DNA of 64,000 bases from Plumapathes pennacea (Eukaryota > Cnidaria > Anthozoa > Antipatharia > Myriopathidae): contig OZ038463.1 of assembly GCA_964036295.1 (NCBI GenBank), positions 17,471,069-17,535,068 of the forward strand, given 5' to 3'. The translations under genes and the position numbers were made by a program. Positions 1 to 12,705 of the stretch are shown one piece after another. Positions within the stretch are counted from its first letter, which is position 1. The number at the start of each line of letters is the position of its first letter. The notes under the pieces were generated by a model. The model did no database searches. It saw nothing but the letters and a program-made list of their open reading frames with translations, and was not told the DNA's origin.

Positions 1-440
1 ATAAGCAGAATAATTTTATGAGGCAACAGATGTCAGTCATGTACAGAGTAAAGCATAAATCGCCATTGTTTTGCGGCTAAAGCTCATCGTAGCTTTGGTT
101 TCCGTTTTCGGCCTGTTTTCTTCCCAGTTTCGTCGGGACTAAATATGTAGCCGAGACAGAGATTTGTGCAATCCCCCAGCGGTATCCATCAAACATCTGT
201 TTACGGCTAATGGTGTTGAGTTTGGATGGGATGCAGTTAAGTCTATACACAAGTATAAAGAGCAATTCACTGGCCACATCTCGAGTTGTTTTGCGAAGTC
301 AATTACGTCATCGCATATCATGTGATAACATGAACCAATCACCGTGTGCTGATTCTCGACCCAGAAAAGAACACGGAAAAAAAAAGGAATTTCCATTTTT
401 AAGCTTGTCGGGGCCACGCCCCGCGAGCAATTATTGTGTG
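1..440 (-). repeat. Inverted copy of the repeat array found at 17.3-19.3 kb
   Basis: The reverse complement aligns with about 17.27-17.72 kb (same order of blocks, including the motif near 180-213 that reads GAATAGCCGTAAACA on the other strand in most copies). The left end of the window cuts it. Confidence 0.75.
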
Positions 441-614
441 GTCTTGCATGGCGCGTGAGGGATATTTTAGCAACCTTAATCATACTGCGAATATTTGCTG
501 TCAAGGTGTAGAAACAAAAGAGGTAGAAACAGAATCCCCCAGCCCCTTTACCGTAGTAGCAATCTATGCATTAATTCTATACAAACGAGTACCGAGGCGG
601 TGTGTGGCAGTCTT

Positions 615-615
615 G

Positions 616-645
<30 letters not shown>
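615..645. repeat. (TA)n microsatellite
   Basis: About 30 bp of alternating T and A. It abuts the duplicated exon fragment at 648-731. Confidence 0.95.
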
Positions 646-647
<2 letters not shown>

Positions 648-650
<3 letters not shown>

Positions 651-731
651 GAACTGACAGACTGGCAGACCTCAGTGGGCTCTGGGCTTTACCCTTTGCA
701 TGAGACATCTTTGACAGCCAGTGGGCGTGAT
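648..731 (+). pseudogene. Displaced copy of a piece of the module-4 exon
   Basis: About 80 bp are nearly identical (two visible mismatches) to about 2267-2345 in the first exon. The copy has no splice sites and lies between TA-rich tracts in the upstream intron, so it is not a usable exon. Confidence 0.85.
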
Positions 732-925
732 GTATATATATACATGGTGATTTACTCGTTTCTACATCCTGTTATTGTTTGGTAAATATTTTATATCCGC
801 TTCATTACTTATAAATTAGATCAATTACTGCACTTTTTACACGCGTGCACCCGCGAAGAATAACAGGAGGTAGCTAAGGCTGACATACATTTGTAAAAAT
901 GCCTCTGTCATACTATCAACTGCAG

Positions 926-2668
926 GTTTCGAGGACGATGGCGTTTCCAGCTACCTTCAGCAATCGGTACAGTTTGATGAAAGCTGGACGGAGGTGAAGT
1001 GGTGGAAAATGGATGGGAATACAGGCTTCTTCAATTCCTCTACCTCAGACTTCCCACCAAAGTTTTTGGTGCGAAACGCTGGTATTTACTACGTGTCTGG
1101 TAACTTTTGGATCAAAGACACAAACGTAAGCCTTGTGAGAGCTTCGATTGCTGTTAACAAAAGATTTGACGAACCCAATGGACTTACAGCAAGATTTGGT
1201 AACACAACAGCAAATGGTACAGTGTCACTATCTGGCCTTCTTTTACTGTACGAAAATGACGTAGTTTCAGTGGCTATCAATGGTTCTGAAGGTACTCTAC
1301 TGAAATTCAGCACGTTTTCTGTCCTTCGATTGGCCCAGATTGGGACTGTCCCAGGGTTCCACGTGGTCTTGTCGCGGGAAGTAAAGGGTTCTCCGTTGAC
1401 GAAACGCCTAGAGGATTGGCGCACAAATGGCACGAAAGGCTTATTTCAAGCACTTACCGGCTTCTCACCTTCCACTGGAAAATTCTGTGCAATTTGTGAT
1501 GGACTCTACAAATATGCTTCGAACATCAATTTTGAATCTGTCCAAGACAAGGGAAACTCAACAATTCTGCTTGTTTTGAATGAGCAATCTACCATTGTCC
1601 GTTATTACGCCAGTGGATCTGGGAGACACACCGGCAGCATTGATGGCCTTCTTCATCTTCGGAAAGGAGACTGCATTCAATTGAACATATCTTCCGAATA
1701 CCAAGTGTCAAAAGACAGTAGTTTCTCTGCTCTTTACTTAGGAGCAGAACAGAGCAGTATCCCTGCGTTTTCTGCTGGACTTAGCAGCCTCAGTCAAGTG
1801 AAACAAAGCGTTGATTGGCGGATGATAAGCGGATGGAATGACGTCTCTTCTCAGGGATACTTTGAAAGTAAATCGGAAATTTTGAGCGGACAGAAGACCT
1901 TCAAAGTCGCTGAAAAGGGATTTTACCTTGTTTCTGCTCTTCTGAATTTCGAGATCTCTGATTCAACGGATAACAGTCAGATATTTGGCTTCATCACGAT
2001 AGTTGACCAACCATCTGGTGCAGATGGCAGCGGTGAACTCTTGGCGACAAAATCTGCTTCCCTGGGAAATACCTCCATCAACGTCCGTGGAGTGTTGTCT
2101 CTCAATGAAGACAACATTCTCAAAGTTTATCTTCGTCAAGAAGGCGCAGCCACCATTGCGAGAGACTTCAGTGGTTTCTTTAGCGCCTCTTTGATAACTT
2201 ATGACTATGTGGGTGTTTCAGCTACTCTAAACACCGAAAAGCGCATCGAGGTGTCGGACTGGACTGAACTGACAGACTGGCAGACCTCAGTGGGCTCTGG
2301 GCTTTACCCCTTGCATGAGACATCATTGACAGCCAGTGGGCGTTATAAGATATATCTTGATGGCACGTATTTCGTGTCATCTAATGTTGTCATGAACAGC
2401 ACCGAACGAGCTTCACTCGAGGCCTTAATAGCAGTCGATCAAGTTGTGGATCCTAGTAATGGGCTTTATTCACACGAGGGAAGCGTGAAGGGTTACAGGA
2501 CCCTCAACGTGATGGGATCTTTAAATCTTCAGCAAAACCAGAGCGTGTCCGTGTTTGTTCGCGTGGGGCAAAGTGCATCATGGATGGTTACAACAGAAAC
2601 CAGCTTGTCCGTTGCTCTGATTGGTGCCGGGCGGCTTGAGGATGACGATGTTCCTGGATTTTTTGCAG
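926..2668 (+). CDS. Exon: C1q/TNF-like modules 1-4
   Basis: The open frame runs from an acceptor ending TGCAG at 925 to a donor GT at 2669 and is phase 1 at both ends. It holds four similar modules of about 140 residues. Each opens with a Trp-rich strand (for example DWRMISGW), has a middle strand of the type GxYxVS, then a LxLxxND stretch, and ends with SxFSxxLxG. This is the pattern of C1q/TNF-like jelly-roll domains, which are secreted or extracellular and usually trimerise. Many NxS/T sites fit an extracellular location. The TNF/C1q call rests on motif pattern, not on a search. A fragment of module 4 is duplicated at 648-731. Confidence 0.8.
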
Positions 2669-2848
2669 GTATAGAAATCATGTTCATGTATTTTCTTTAA
2701 TCCAGCGTCACTACCTTGCAGAGGGGGGTGGGGTTGGGGACGATACAATTGTGTGGGTCCTTTGTTTATCATAATTTTACCAAAGACGTTTCTACTCGAC
2801 TGGTAGTGCATTTGTTCAGATTGACACATTTGACTTTATTTTCAACAG

Positions 2849-4802
2849 TTAAGAACGGGACGGATGCATTTACTACGAACGCCTGGAGAGAAATAGTAGG
2901 CTGGTCGACCACTGAGGAGGGCAAGACAGTGTTTCAAACAGGGACAGCTTTTAGCCCTGAAACTGGGAGGTTCACTTCACCACTTCCATCTGTCGGAACA
3001 TATTTAATCAGTGCAAGTATTTTGGTTTCTCACCATGCTCCGGCCTCCTTCACACTTCAAGTTCGTATTAGCGGGAACGCAAACCTCAAGCCCATCTCAA
3101 TTGGTCGTCCCGAGGAAACCTTTAGTGGTAAAAGAATTTTAACTTTGTCCAGCTCTGGCACAGCAAAACTCTCAAGTTCGAACGCCTATTTGTCTGTCTT
3201 TGTCAAAGCGGATAGAAATATTGGTTGGTCTGTAGAACGTAACAGCAGCGTTTCAATTGTGCTTATTGGAGAAGGAAGCAGTCACGACTTTGCCGGATTT
3301 CGGGCTAGAGGTTATAACTTTATATACGGCTCTGCTGGAATGCAGAAGGTGACCAATGTTTGGACTGTGGACCCACGTGATCATCAAGATGCGTTTAATA
3401 ATTTTGTCAAGGTTTCCCCAAGCTACAACGATTTTCGTTATGTAGAAATTCCAATTTCTGGCTTGTACTACGTAGAAAGCGTCGTCGAAGTGTTAAAAAT
3501 GTCCCTAGCTCAGTCCTCAGACCCGATAGCAATTATTAGTGTATGTGTCGAAGGAAAGTTTTCTAAAAAAGGAGTGATCGCCTTTGAGACAGTCGACACG
3601 GCTAAATCGTCAACAATTACGTTTGGTGGTTTTGGAGTGCTTCATCTCAGAAAAGGTCAGAAACTTTCAGTTTGCTTTGAGTCTCAGATTACACAATGGA
3701 GAATCACTAAGGACAGTGTTTTTTCCATTGTAAGAATTTTGCCATGGAAGCGCCCACCCGGGTTACAACAGCAACACACAGCAGCTCCACCTGCTCAAAA
3801 TGCTTCGTTACCAATATGGTCAACCAACGGATTCATAAGCGAGTATAAAAGAGGATCAATTGTAGAGTCCATTACATTTGCTCGATCCATCAAAAGCCCC
3901 CTAAAGCTGACCAGAGATAGGATTTATCTGATTTCTGTATCGTTTCTCGTACAAGTTGAAGTGACCAGTAACGAGGGTATCTGTATTGGCTCTCAGGACT
4001 GTTCATCTTGTGAACTCGAATTTCTTTCCCCTGTGAGGAAGGGAAGTGAGACAATCGGTCTTGTGGGGTTTTTGAAACTCGCAACTGACACAGATATCTA
4101 TACGTGGGTGAACTTCAACCAAAGTAGTGCTCGAAAGGTTACTTTCGCTCGGCGCTCCGTTCAGTTACTCACACTCGCAAAGGGAAACACGTTGGTTGAA
4201 CTGACACACAATTCGACGTCGTTTGACGCTGGAGGCTGGCAAAAGATAACTCAATGGTTCACTCGTCAAAGGAAGATTGGAATACCACCAATACCGACGT
4301 CAGGACTATACATAGTAGCCTTGAACATCTTTGTGAGATCTCAACTTGGCCGTGAGGTCAGTGTGAAAGTAGAGACAAATAATTCCAAAATACCGCAGGT
4401 CTTGCATGCCACCACTACGCTTTCGGGAACGTCAAACATTTCTTTCAGTGCCACTGGTCTTGCTCGTGCTACAAAAGACGATGTTTTTTCTGTACTGATG
4501 TTTACTGACGGCTCCCAGTTGGTGCTTCCAGATGTCCACCCCCAACCCGGTAGGTTTTCTTTCGTTAAAATAAGGGAAGATACAGGAACTTGTTTTGCCT
4601 TAAAACAGTCGCAACAAACCCGGATGAACGTGACGTCAAAGTGGTGGGCCGCCATAGAAGGCTGGGGTACAGTTGACTTGGGATGTCTTCCGGACGGTTC
4701 AGACGAGAAAGGGGGGAGATTTGTGAACAATAGAGATGGCGTGTACTTTGTAGCAGCAACGGTGCGTTTCAGACTGCCATCTGCAGCACCTGTAAATAAC
4801 AG
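2849..4802 (+). CDS. Exon: C1q/TNF-like modules 5-8 and start of 9
   Basis: The acceptor is TTTTCAACAG at 2839-2848 and the donor is AACAG/GTATGT at 4802/4803. The exon enters in phase 1 and leaves in phase 2. It encodes four more jelly-roll modules of the same kind as the previous exon plus the N-terminal half of a ninth (WWAAIEGWG ... GVYFVAATV). A short linker rich in Pro and Gln (PPGLQQQHTAAPPAQ) separates modules 6 and 7. Module 7 carries extra cysteines (CIGSQDCSSC). It is continuous with the exon at 6949, which completes module 9. Confidence 0.8.
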
Positions 4803-6485
4803 GTATGTATAGATCACTACGAAAGTTCATAACTCTTTCACTCCTAATATAGAAGTTTGATGAGCTGTCACCTGAGGAAGCTACCAATTATCAATTCTCA
4901 TTTTTGACTCACGGATATGCGTAGCATATCTGGGAGTCATTGGTGTCTACAATCTGTCGCTCACTCACTCACTCACTCGGTGTGCTAGCTTTTTGGCGCG
5001 GTTGCCAAGTCAGTACGTGTCTCACGATGGCTGAATGTTTGTTAAGTTAGATCAGTTCTATTCTGCTTTGAGCTGCCGCCAAGTTTAACAGAGCCTCAAA
5101 AAGACTTGTGATTAACACTGCCACAGCTGTAGCTGCACTCATCCGAAGCTCTAATCACAGTAAAAGCAGGCAGATGTCAGCAACTGTAAACGATATCATC
5201 TTCCGGCGTGACCTTTGCCCTGATCAATGAGATGAATAGCAGTGCTTTGATGTCGGGCCAATGTTGGTGCAAACTATAATCTAAGCAGCGTCGCCGCTAA
5301 GCTCGCCTCGTTGCCTATAATCTTTCGAAAGTTCTGATTCGGGTTCCCTAAAGTTCGATTATACGATTGGCAGGCGATATTTGTCGCACTTGTGCCACAA
5401 GCCTTGACCGGCTAGTCACGTTCATCACGCAAGTCGCAACTATACCTCCAAATACGGATTTCAATGCAAAAATTTATGAAAGTCAACCTTTGTCCGAATA
5501 GTTGTGTTGTACGTCGCCTGGCTAAGAAATACGCACAGTGATCTACCCGGCTGCTTCTTTTCAACGGCTTCCGAGTGCGCGCAAGTAATAAAACTAAAGC
5601 TAAACAATGACATAAAATCCGATTGTTGTTTACCGCCTTTGCGGTCAAGGTATTTGTTGCACATACGTATTTCACTTTGAAAGACATGGAATTTTGACAT
5701 AAAAAATTTGAAGGAAAGCTTTGTGTGCCCAAAGCATTGTTGAAACGACTGGCATGGTATTGTTTTGCGACGGCCTCAATTTTCGAGGGAAATTTACTGA
5801 CGTCGCTGAAATTGCAGTAATGAATCAGGAAGCTTTGCGGCCAATCCGTTTCCCGAATTTCAGGAATCAGAAAACTACAAATTTGTAGCAATTCATAATC
5901 AGAAAACACAGTTGTCTGACCTGTGGTCTCTGCGATTTCCGAAATCAGACATTTCCTGTCATGGGGTGGGTGGAACGTTTTTTATACTTCTGGCTCTTCT
6001 TGCCTTAGCGGGCGAAGGGGGACGGGCGTTTTTTTTTTTTTTACTTCCGGTACACATAACCTAAGCGGGAGAGAGAGGGTAACAGTTCCCTGCCTTTTTT
6101 TGATTCGGAAAAGTTTGCTGAACTGGGACAACGTGATTCTTCTGCCGCTTGAATTTTAGCTTCTTTGAGCATAATTCATTTAATGGCTCTGATAAATATA
6201 ACCTGAATTTAACGGCAGATATTGACTGATAATTCATGCTCACACTAGAAATAAAGCACTGCCGTAAATATCTGCTTCGTGTTACGCCTCGCGTTGATCG
6301 TGCACTAATTTGAAGAGGAGTCTTTTATTTGGAAGTCCATTGTTGACATAGAAGGAGAGAGAAAACCTGACCATAGGACGGCTCGCTAAAATTACATGTC
6401 TATCTCAATATCCGTGGGTCTGCCGTCGAGGTTCTATGTTTAATGTCTGGCACCAAACTTGATTCATTTTGGTGGTGGTGGTGGT

Positions 6486-6517
<32 letters not shown>

Positions 6518-6948
6518 AGAAAATTGTGAAATGTTCATTTAATATAGAGTGACTATCCGCTTAATACCAGGAAGAGCCGTTTACAATTATCGTAAGGTGG
6601 AGAAGATTGTCGGGACTTTGACAAGCGTACGCTTAGTAAAGGTTCGGTTGTATCATATAAAAAAGTAGAACACTTTTCAACGTGCTATGTTGAGTTTTCT
6701 AAAATTTAGAAACTAATGGTACACTCAACATAATTGGCTTAAAAACTTTAATATAGAAGGGCGCGGTAAGTTTGAAAGAACACGACATAAGTGCAGGGGG
6801 AACTATTTTCTTTTCATCACATAGTTTTCGTTATGATTTTTTTCTTTATTATGTTCTCGTATACTAAATGACATAGACTATGTCAATATACTTTTGCTTC
6901 CATCTCAGTCTCTGTCCGTCTCTGCATGACACTTCCATATTTCCTCAG
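4803..6948 (+). other. Intron, 2.1 kb, no gene seen
   Basis: I see no coding or RNA gene here. It contains a short CACT run near 4966-4979, T-rich tracts near 6031 and a (GGT/GGC)n microsatellite at 6471-6517. Open frames on the - strand at 5412-5909 have no recognisable features and look like chance. Confidence 0.6.
6471..6517. repeat. (GGT)n/(GGC)n microsatellite
   Basis: About 47 bp of pure GGT and GGC triplets inside the intron between the exons ending at 4802 and starting at 6949. Confidence 0.95.
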
Positions 6949-7175
6949 AGAATTTCGACTAGAACTGTCAGTGGATGTGAGTTCTGGTGATCGGCTTGAA
7001 GCCGCCAAGACGGTGCGAGTTGGGGACTTTGTGACTCTGGCTGTCACTTCCACCGTGTACCTGACTGCATGGCAGACAGTTTCTCTCTCAGTAAGGAGTT
7101 CTCTCTCAGTAAGGAGTGATGAGGTCCTTGACCTAATTGTTCTGGAAAACAGTACGTTTTACGTGGCCTTAATAG
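6949..7175 (+). CDS. Exon: second half of C1q/TNF-like module 9
   Basis: The acceptor is TTTCCTCAG ending at 6948 and the donor is AATAG/GTATGT at 7175/7176. It enters in phase 2 (AG+A) and leaves in phase 1. It encodes the C-terminal strands of the ninth module (RVGDFVTLAV ... TFYVALIG). A perfect 18-bp tandem duplication at 7081-7116 adds six residues (SLSVRS) in frame. Confidence 0.75.
7081..7116 (+). repeat. Perfect 18-bp tandem duplication inside an exon
   Basis: TTCTCTCTCAGTAAGGAG occurs twice head to tail (7081-7098 and 7099-7116). Length is a multiple of three, so the frame is kept. Confidence 0.95.
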
Positions 7176-7224
7176 GTATGTTAACAAGTTATCTGTAATA
7201 GTGTGCAAAAGCTGATGTTTCTAA

Positions 7225-7335
7225 AGCCCCGTCCACACTAATCCGTTTTCGTTTGAAAACTGAGTTTTCATACGAAAACGCATCGAAAGTTTACCGTCCA
7301 CACTAATGCGCTTGACCGACCGAAAACGCTAAATA
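7225..7335. repeat. Fragment of a GGCCCCGTCC-type MITE
   Basis: It begins GCCCCGTCCACACTA and has a second GTCCACACTAA inside. It is related to the complete MITE at 13853-14186 but has no intact inverted ends. Confidence 0.6.
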
Positions 7336-7605
7336 CCCGGATTGAGCATGCGCAGATTTCTTGACGGAGATTACGAATACTCTGAAAAGCCTGAGAGAAG
7401 AAACCGGCGCTTTCAGTTAATAAAAGGAACAGATAAGTATTGAAGCGAAGACTGGATTAATCGTGGCCTCTGATTAGAAATAAGTGTTCAAAGTCAAACT
7501 GCCAAAATCGATTGTGCGTAAAAAGATGTCACGCATTACTCAGCTTTTCTTGCCGGCTGACAATTTCGCTCCTAAGCTCAAAATGCAGAGTCGCTCAACC
7601 TTTAA

Positions 7606-10600
7606 GAGCGACTTTTTTTTCTGACCGGGTGAGGAGTGGCACATCCGTCAAAATTCGGGGTTCTTTTTATTTTGTCAAGAGATAAGCTATGGTTTGCCAA
7701 TTACCCTGGTATATTTAGTTTGTCTGGAAACTTTTTCATTTCGTGAATTTTTTGAAAAATCGCCATACCCCTCGAAATGGCAAAAATGAAAGGATTTCGA
7801 GGACCACAAAAACCTTTGCACGCGACCGCGCAACGAAACTCTACACATAAATGTCTTTATCTATTGATTAAGAAGACATCCACGAGCAATTTGAGCCTAT
7901 AAATAGAATTATAGGTCAAATATTGAATATCTGGTGTCGGGGCAAAAACAGCCCAAATTTCAATGCTCGCAAATCTCAGTTCAGAGCACTTTTTCAAAAA
8001 ATCATTTCTATGTCCGGTATTACTCAGATTTGCACAAAAATTCGGTTGTAATATCTAGAAGTGTTGTTTTTATCAAGAATATAAAAATTAGTTTGGTACT
8101 TTTCATTGCTCGAAATAACCAACGCGGCTAATTTTGCCAAAATCACAACGTCGACTTGTAAACAACGCACAACGATCAATCCACACTTTCGAATAAACTC
8201 GAACAAATATTTCGCCTACTACCTCAAACATGGCACAAAACTCTGTAGGAGACCTTATAATAAGTTTAACTTTCAATACCACCGGTTAACGATTGATTTA
8301 TATGTTTTTTTTTTCCTATCAAAATGCCTCTTCAACTCAGTGGTCGACAAGCGCTAACTGATCGCTTCACTTTCTTTGCCAATTTACGCCTCATTTCGCT
8401 TTATTCTGCTACAATATAGCACAAATATGTTTCCAAGGATGTCCCTGTCCCTTTAAGAGCTCTTTCGTGTAAAAAACGAAAGATTCATGCAGTCAAAACA
8501 TACGCGCCGTGCGTTCGTTATTGATATCACGCAATCTTAAAACTTAGCGAGATATGTTTATTATATTTTATAGTTACATTTATATCCCTTGTTTGACCCA
8601 AAAATATATTAACAACAGCAACAATAGAATTTGTACTTGAAATGGTACATGATTTCATATCTGGCCAAGAAATATTTTGTTTTCTTTATACACAAATAAA
8701 ACATAATAGGATCAGTAGCTATTAGTGGCACCTGGATTTTAAACTGATCTGACTTTATTTACCAAAACGAGTTATTTTACCGGATCCGGCTTAAGGTATC
8801 AGTAGACGTCTACTGATACCTTAATGAACTGCACACAGATCTAATGAGAAACTGACAAGGAAGTGATATGTACATTTTATTACTGGCCTAACTGGCAAGA
8901 AATCTTTATTTATATGACTGTCTCGAGAGAGTTTTATCTGTTCGTGAAGCGCATGACTAATACAAATATTGCATTTATTCACCCATTCACCCTCATGTTG
9001 TTGTTGTTGTTGTTGTTTTTTTTCTCTCTCGGCTCTAATAAGACCTCTTCTCAAATTTACATCACTAACAGAGATTCACGTTTTAGTTTATTTTTCATAT
9101 TTTTCTTTCTATTCAATGGCCGTCTTGTCTTGTTATTCAGTGCCGAGGGAAAAAAAGAAAATGAAAGGACTCGTAAAGGAGGGGTCGGGCGGGGCAACTT
9201 CCGTTTTACTTTTTCCCAACACACCAAAATGAATACCTAAATTTGTTTTTAGAAGCAGCTGCCGTCAGGTGTTAGGAAAAGACAGCAACGGTGACATAAA
9301 GGTTTTAGTTTTTCAAAGCAGACTTGGCAAATTGAGAAGCGGAGGCGAGTCTGTAATGGAGATAAGTCCTTTTTCCATGTAATAAGGATATTTCGGGGCA
9401 CAAAAAGGCGATAGGGATAAGCGATGTTGAGACCGAAGTTGAATTGATATTAGCACGGGCGTCGATATTTACTCCGCCGTCTGATATATCAAAATTGACG
9501 ATTTGCCCTTCACACCGCTATTCTTTGCGAATTGGTTGGCGCAAAGGATCGCAGCGTTGCCGAGTTCTAGCGGGCCTATGCAGACATGGTGAGAAGGGGA
9601 AATCGCGCAAGGCTGATCGCGGGATCAACAAAGCGCTCTCTAGTAGGACAATCCTTCGCCGAACTGGTATATTTGTTGCGGCTGGTTCGGGTACGTGCGT
9701 CAAGTCTTCATTTTATAATTTGTTATCTGCTCTGATAGGAAACTCGTTTCCAGATCTGGCTTAGTTCATATCTTCTTTGTACCAATTATAAAAAGAAAGA
9801 ACAACGGAAAATATAACTTTAAGATTATCTGCAGTGCATGTGCTTACGGTACATACTAAAACTAATTATTCCAAGTAGATTACTGTAACTTTAAATCACT
9901 TTGCCATGTACACGCTCGCTTCGACTGTATAATAAAGAAATGTATAAATAGTTGGCGCGCCCAGGCTAGGGTCCCCGGGCCAACCTTTTTTCATATATAC
10001 AGGGTTTTTAACTTAAAAGTTGCCGCTTTTGGAATTTTTGATTTTTGATTTTTGATTTAATGGAAGGGCACTTTTCTCCCCAAGCCAGTTTATGACACAA
10101 TTGTATGGGACGGTGGGTTGTGTTGGGACGAAGTGGAGTCTCAAAGGTGTAAAGTACAAATAATGTATTGGAGAAAATTGAAATTGCGAGAGAGAGAGAG
10201 AGAGGTATTTTCTATAAATTTGGCTTGCAGCTCCTAATGACGTGTACGGTAAAGTGTCAAGTCAGAAGAGTTACTTTTGCCTTCGTGCTGTTTTGATTAC
10301 TCAGGCTATAACCATTCTAGTTTATGGTGTCTGCTGCTTTCATTATTTGGCCACTTTGATACCCAAATAATATTAAAAGTTAATATATTTTTGGGTCAAA
10401 CAAGGGATATCAATATAACTAAATATAATAAACATATCTCGCTAAAATGGGCTCTGCCAGTAATGCTGCTTATACTGTATGTGCTGGAAACAACTCCCTG
10501 CTTTATCTCAGCATTGAGTGGGATGCGCTGGGTGTACAATGGATATATGTGCACATATTATGTAACTGATTAATAATTTTAAAACCATGGCCTCATTGAT

Positions 10601-10674
10601 ATACGCTTGGCAAAGTTGGTATAAGATTGATACATTGCACAACCATATTGAAATTTCTCCTGGCCTTTCCACAT
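7606..10674 (+). repeat. TTAA element copy 1
   Basis: It is flanked by TTAA at 7602-7605 and 10675-10678, starts GAGCGAC and ends CCACAT. It matches the reverse complement of 37634-41093 over almost all of its length, with different internal deletions near the CCACAT end. No credible coding region; open frames differ between copies. Confidence 0.72.
8791..8824. repeat. Perfect 34-bp palindrome, copy 1
   Basis: The half-site is TTAAGGTATCAGTAGAC and the second 17 bases are its exact reverse complement, so the palindrome begins and ends with TTAA. The identical palindrome lies at 39791-39824. Confidence 0.97.
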
Positions 10675-11641
10675 TTAAGAGCGACTTTTTTTCTGACCGG
10701 GTGAGGAGTGGCACATCAGTCAAAATTCGGGGTTCTTTTTATTTTGTCAATAGTTAACCTATGGTTTGCCAATTACTCTGATATATTTAGTTTGTCCGGA
10801 AACTTTTTCATTTCGTGAAATTTTTGAAAAATCGCCATACCCCTCGAAATGGCTAAAATGAAAGGATTTGGAGGGCCACAAAAACCTTTCCACGCGACGA
10901 AACTCTACACATAAATGTCTTCATCTATTGATTAAGAAGACATCCACGAGCAATTTGAGACTATAAATGGAATTATAGGTCAAATATTGAATATCTGGTG
11001 TCGGGGCAAAGACAGCCCAAATTTCAATGCTCGCAAATTTCAGTTCAGAGCACTTTTTCAAAAAATCATTTCTATGTCCGGTATTACTCAGATTTGCACA
11101 AAAATTCGGTTGTAACATCTAGAAGTGTTGTTTTTATCAAAAATATAAAAATTAGTTTGGTACTTTTCATTGCTTGAAAGAACTAACGCGGCTAATTTTT
11201 CCAAAAGCACAACATCGACTTGTAAACAACGCGCAACGATCAATTCACACTTTCGAATAAACTCGAATAAATCTTTGCTTACTGCCTCAAACTTGGCACA
11301 AAACTCTGTAGGAGACCTTATTATAAGTTTAACTTTCAATACCACCGTTGAACGATTGATTTATGTGGTTTTTTCCTATCAAAATGCCTCTTCAACTCAG
11401 TGGTCGACAAGCGCTAACTGATCGCTTCACTTTCTTTGCCAATTTACGCCTCATTTCGCTTTATTCTGCTACAATATAGCACAAATATGTTTCCAAGGAT
11501 GTCCCTGTCGCTTTAATAGGCTCTTTCTTGTAAAAAATGAAAGATTCATGCAGTCAAAACATACGCGCCAACGTCGCCGTGCGTTCTTTATTGGTGTCAC
11601 GCAATCTTAAAACTTAGCGAGATATGTTTATTATATTTTAT

Positions 11642-12177
11642 TTAACAAATGGCGCCTCGTGGATCCACAACTTTTTGACAATGTTATGACGCGTTTCATG
11701 ATTAATAAGAGGACAGACACATAAAAAAATGATGTCAATTTTTTTTTTTTACAATAACAAAACTCAAGCGACGACGCGCGGGGGAAAACACGCAAGAAAA
11801 CTGTATTTTGTTCGATTTGACCGAAATGTTGTCAACAACTTTTCCCGCTTTCTAATTGGTCGAGGTTGAAATTCAAGACATTTCATTGGCCAAAAAGTGA
11901 CAGTTTGACGTGAGCATTTAGCGCGTGCAAAATAAAATTTTGTCAAAGAAGTTGGACAATTTCAAGACAACGCTCAAGGAATTGGCCTCTGAACACTTCT
12001 GGTTCTCTACTTCAAATGCCGAATGTCGCTTTTGCAAGAACTGAGGTACAATTGAAGCTGAATTCACCTTGTTCGTCCAAATCACTGTCGTCAGCACTCG
12101 ATTTTATGTGTCTGTCCTCTTATTGATAATGAAAATTAGCCAATCACAAAGCGAGAAACTGACGTGTTATTGTAAAA
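11642..12177. mobile_element. 536-bp MITE-like insertion
   Basis: It interrupts the long arm of copy 2 relative to 8560-8580. It contains inverted repeats TTAATAAGAGGACAGACAC (11702) and its near-complement (12102-12126). No clear target duplication. Confidence 0.55.
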
Positions 12178-12360
12178 AGTTACATTGATATCCCTTGTTT
12201 GACCCAAAAATATATTAACTTTGTTTTGTCATTATCGCTACCGGGAATGAAAATGCGACATGAAACTTTATTATTTGGGTATCAAAGTGGCCAAATAATG
12301 AAAACAACAACAATAGAATTTGTACTTGAAATGATACATGAATACATATCTGGCCAAGAA

Positions 12361-12705
12361 CACTGGAACACTTGAAATTCGATCAAACTTAACCTTCTTC
12401 CCTATCTATTGTTTCTTAACAGATCGAGTATTTTCTATATTTTCACAAGGCATGCGTCCGTGCTAGCCTCTGTGTTTTGAAAAGTCCACGTATGACCCTC
12501 CAAAATATTGTATTCCTAACTTAGGCCTCAGTCGCACTTGCGAGTTCAACAACAATTATGTCGACACTTACAATTTATTAAGTGCAAACACCCCTTTCTT
12601 GCGGACCAATGTATATTTATGTCGTTGAGCTACCACCAAACTTCGAAGATACTATTGTTTTCTCTGGATGCTTAGTTAATTATTAACAAAACAGTCTGGT
12701 GCAAC
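12361..12705 (-). repeat. Internal segment homologous to host intron at 33.94-34.28 kb
   Basis: About 345 bp match the reverse complement of 33942-34277 at roughly 95 percent by eye. The match stops 53 bp before the cadherin exon at 34331. Part of it is itself MITE-like (AGGCCTCAGTCGCAC end). Confidence 0.65.

Noticed and set aside
5412-5909. 165-residue ORF on the - strand in the first intron
   Set aside because: No motif, no support from splice signals, and composition typical of AT-rich intron.
10189-10205. (GA)n and similar short tracts as regulatory sites
   Set aside because: Ordinary microsatellites inside repeats with no positional support.
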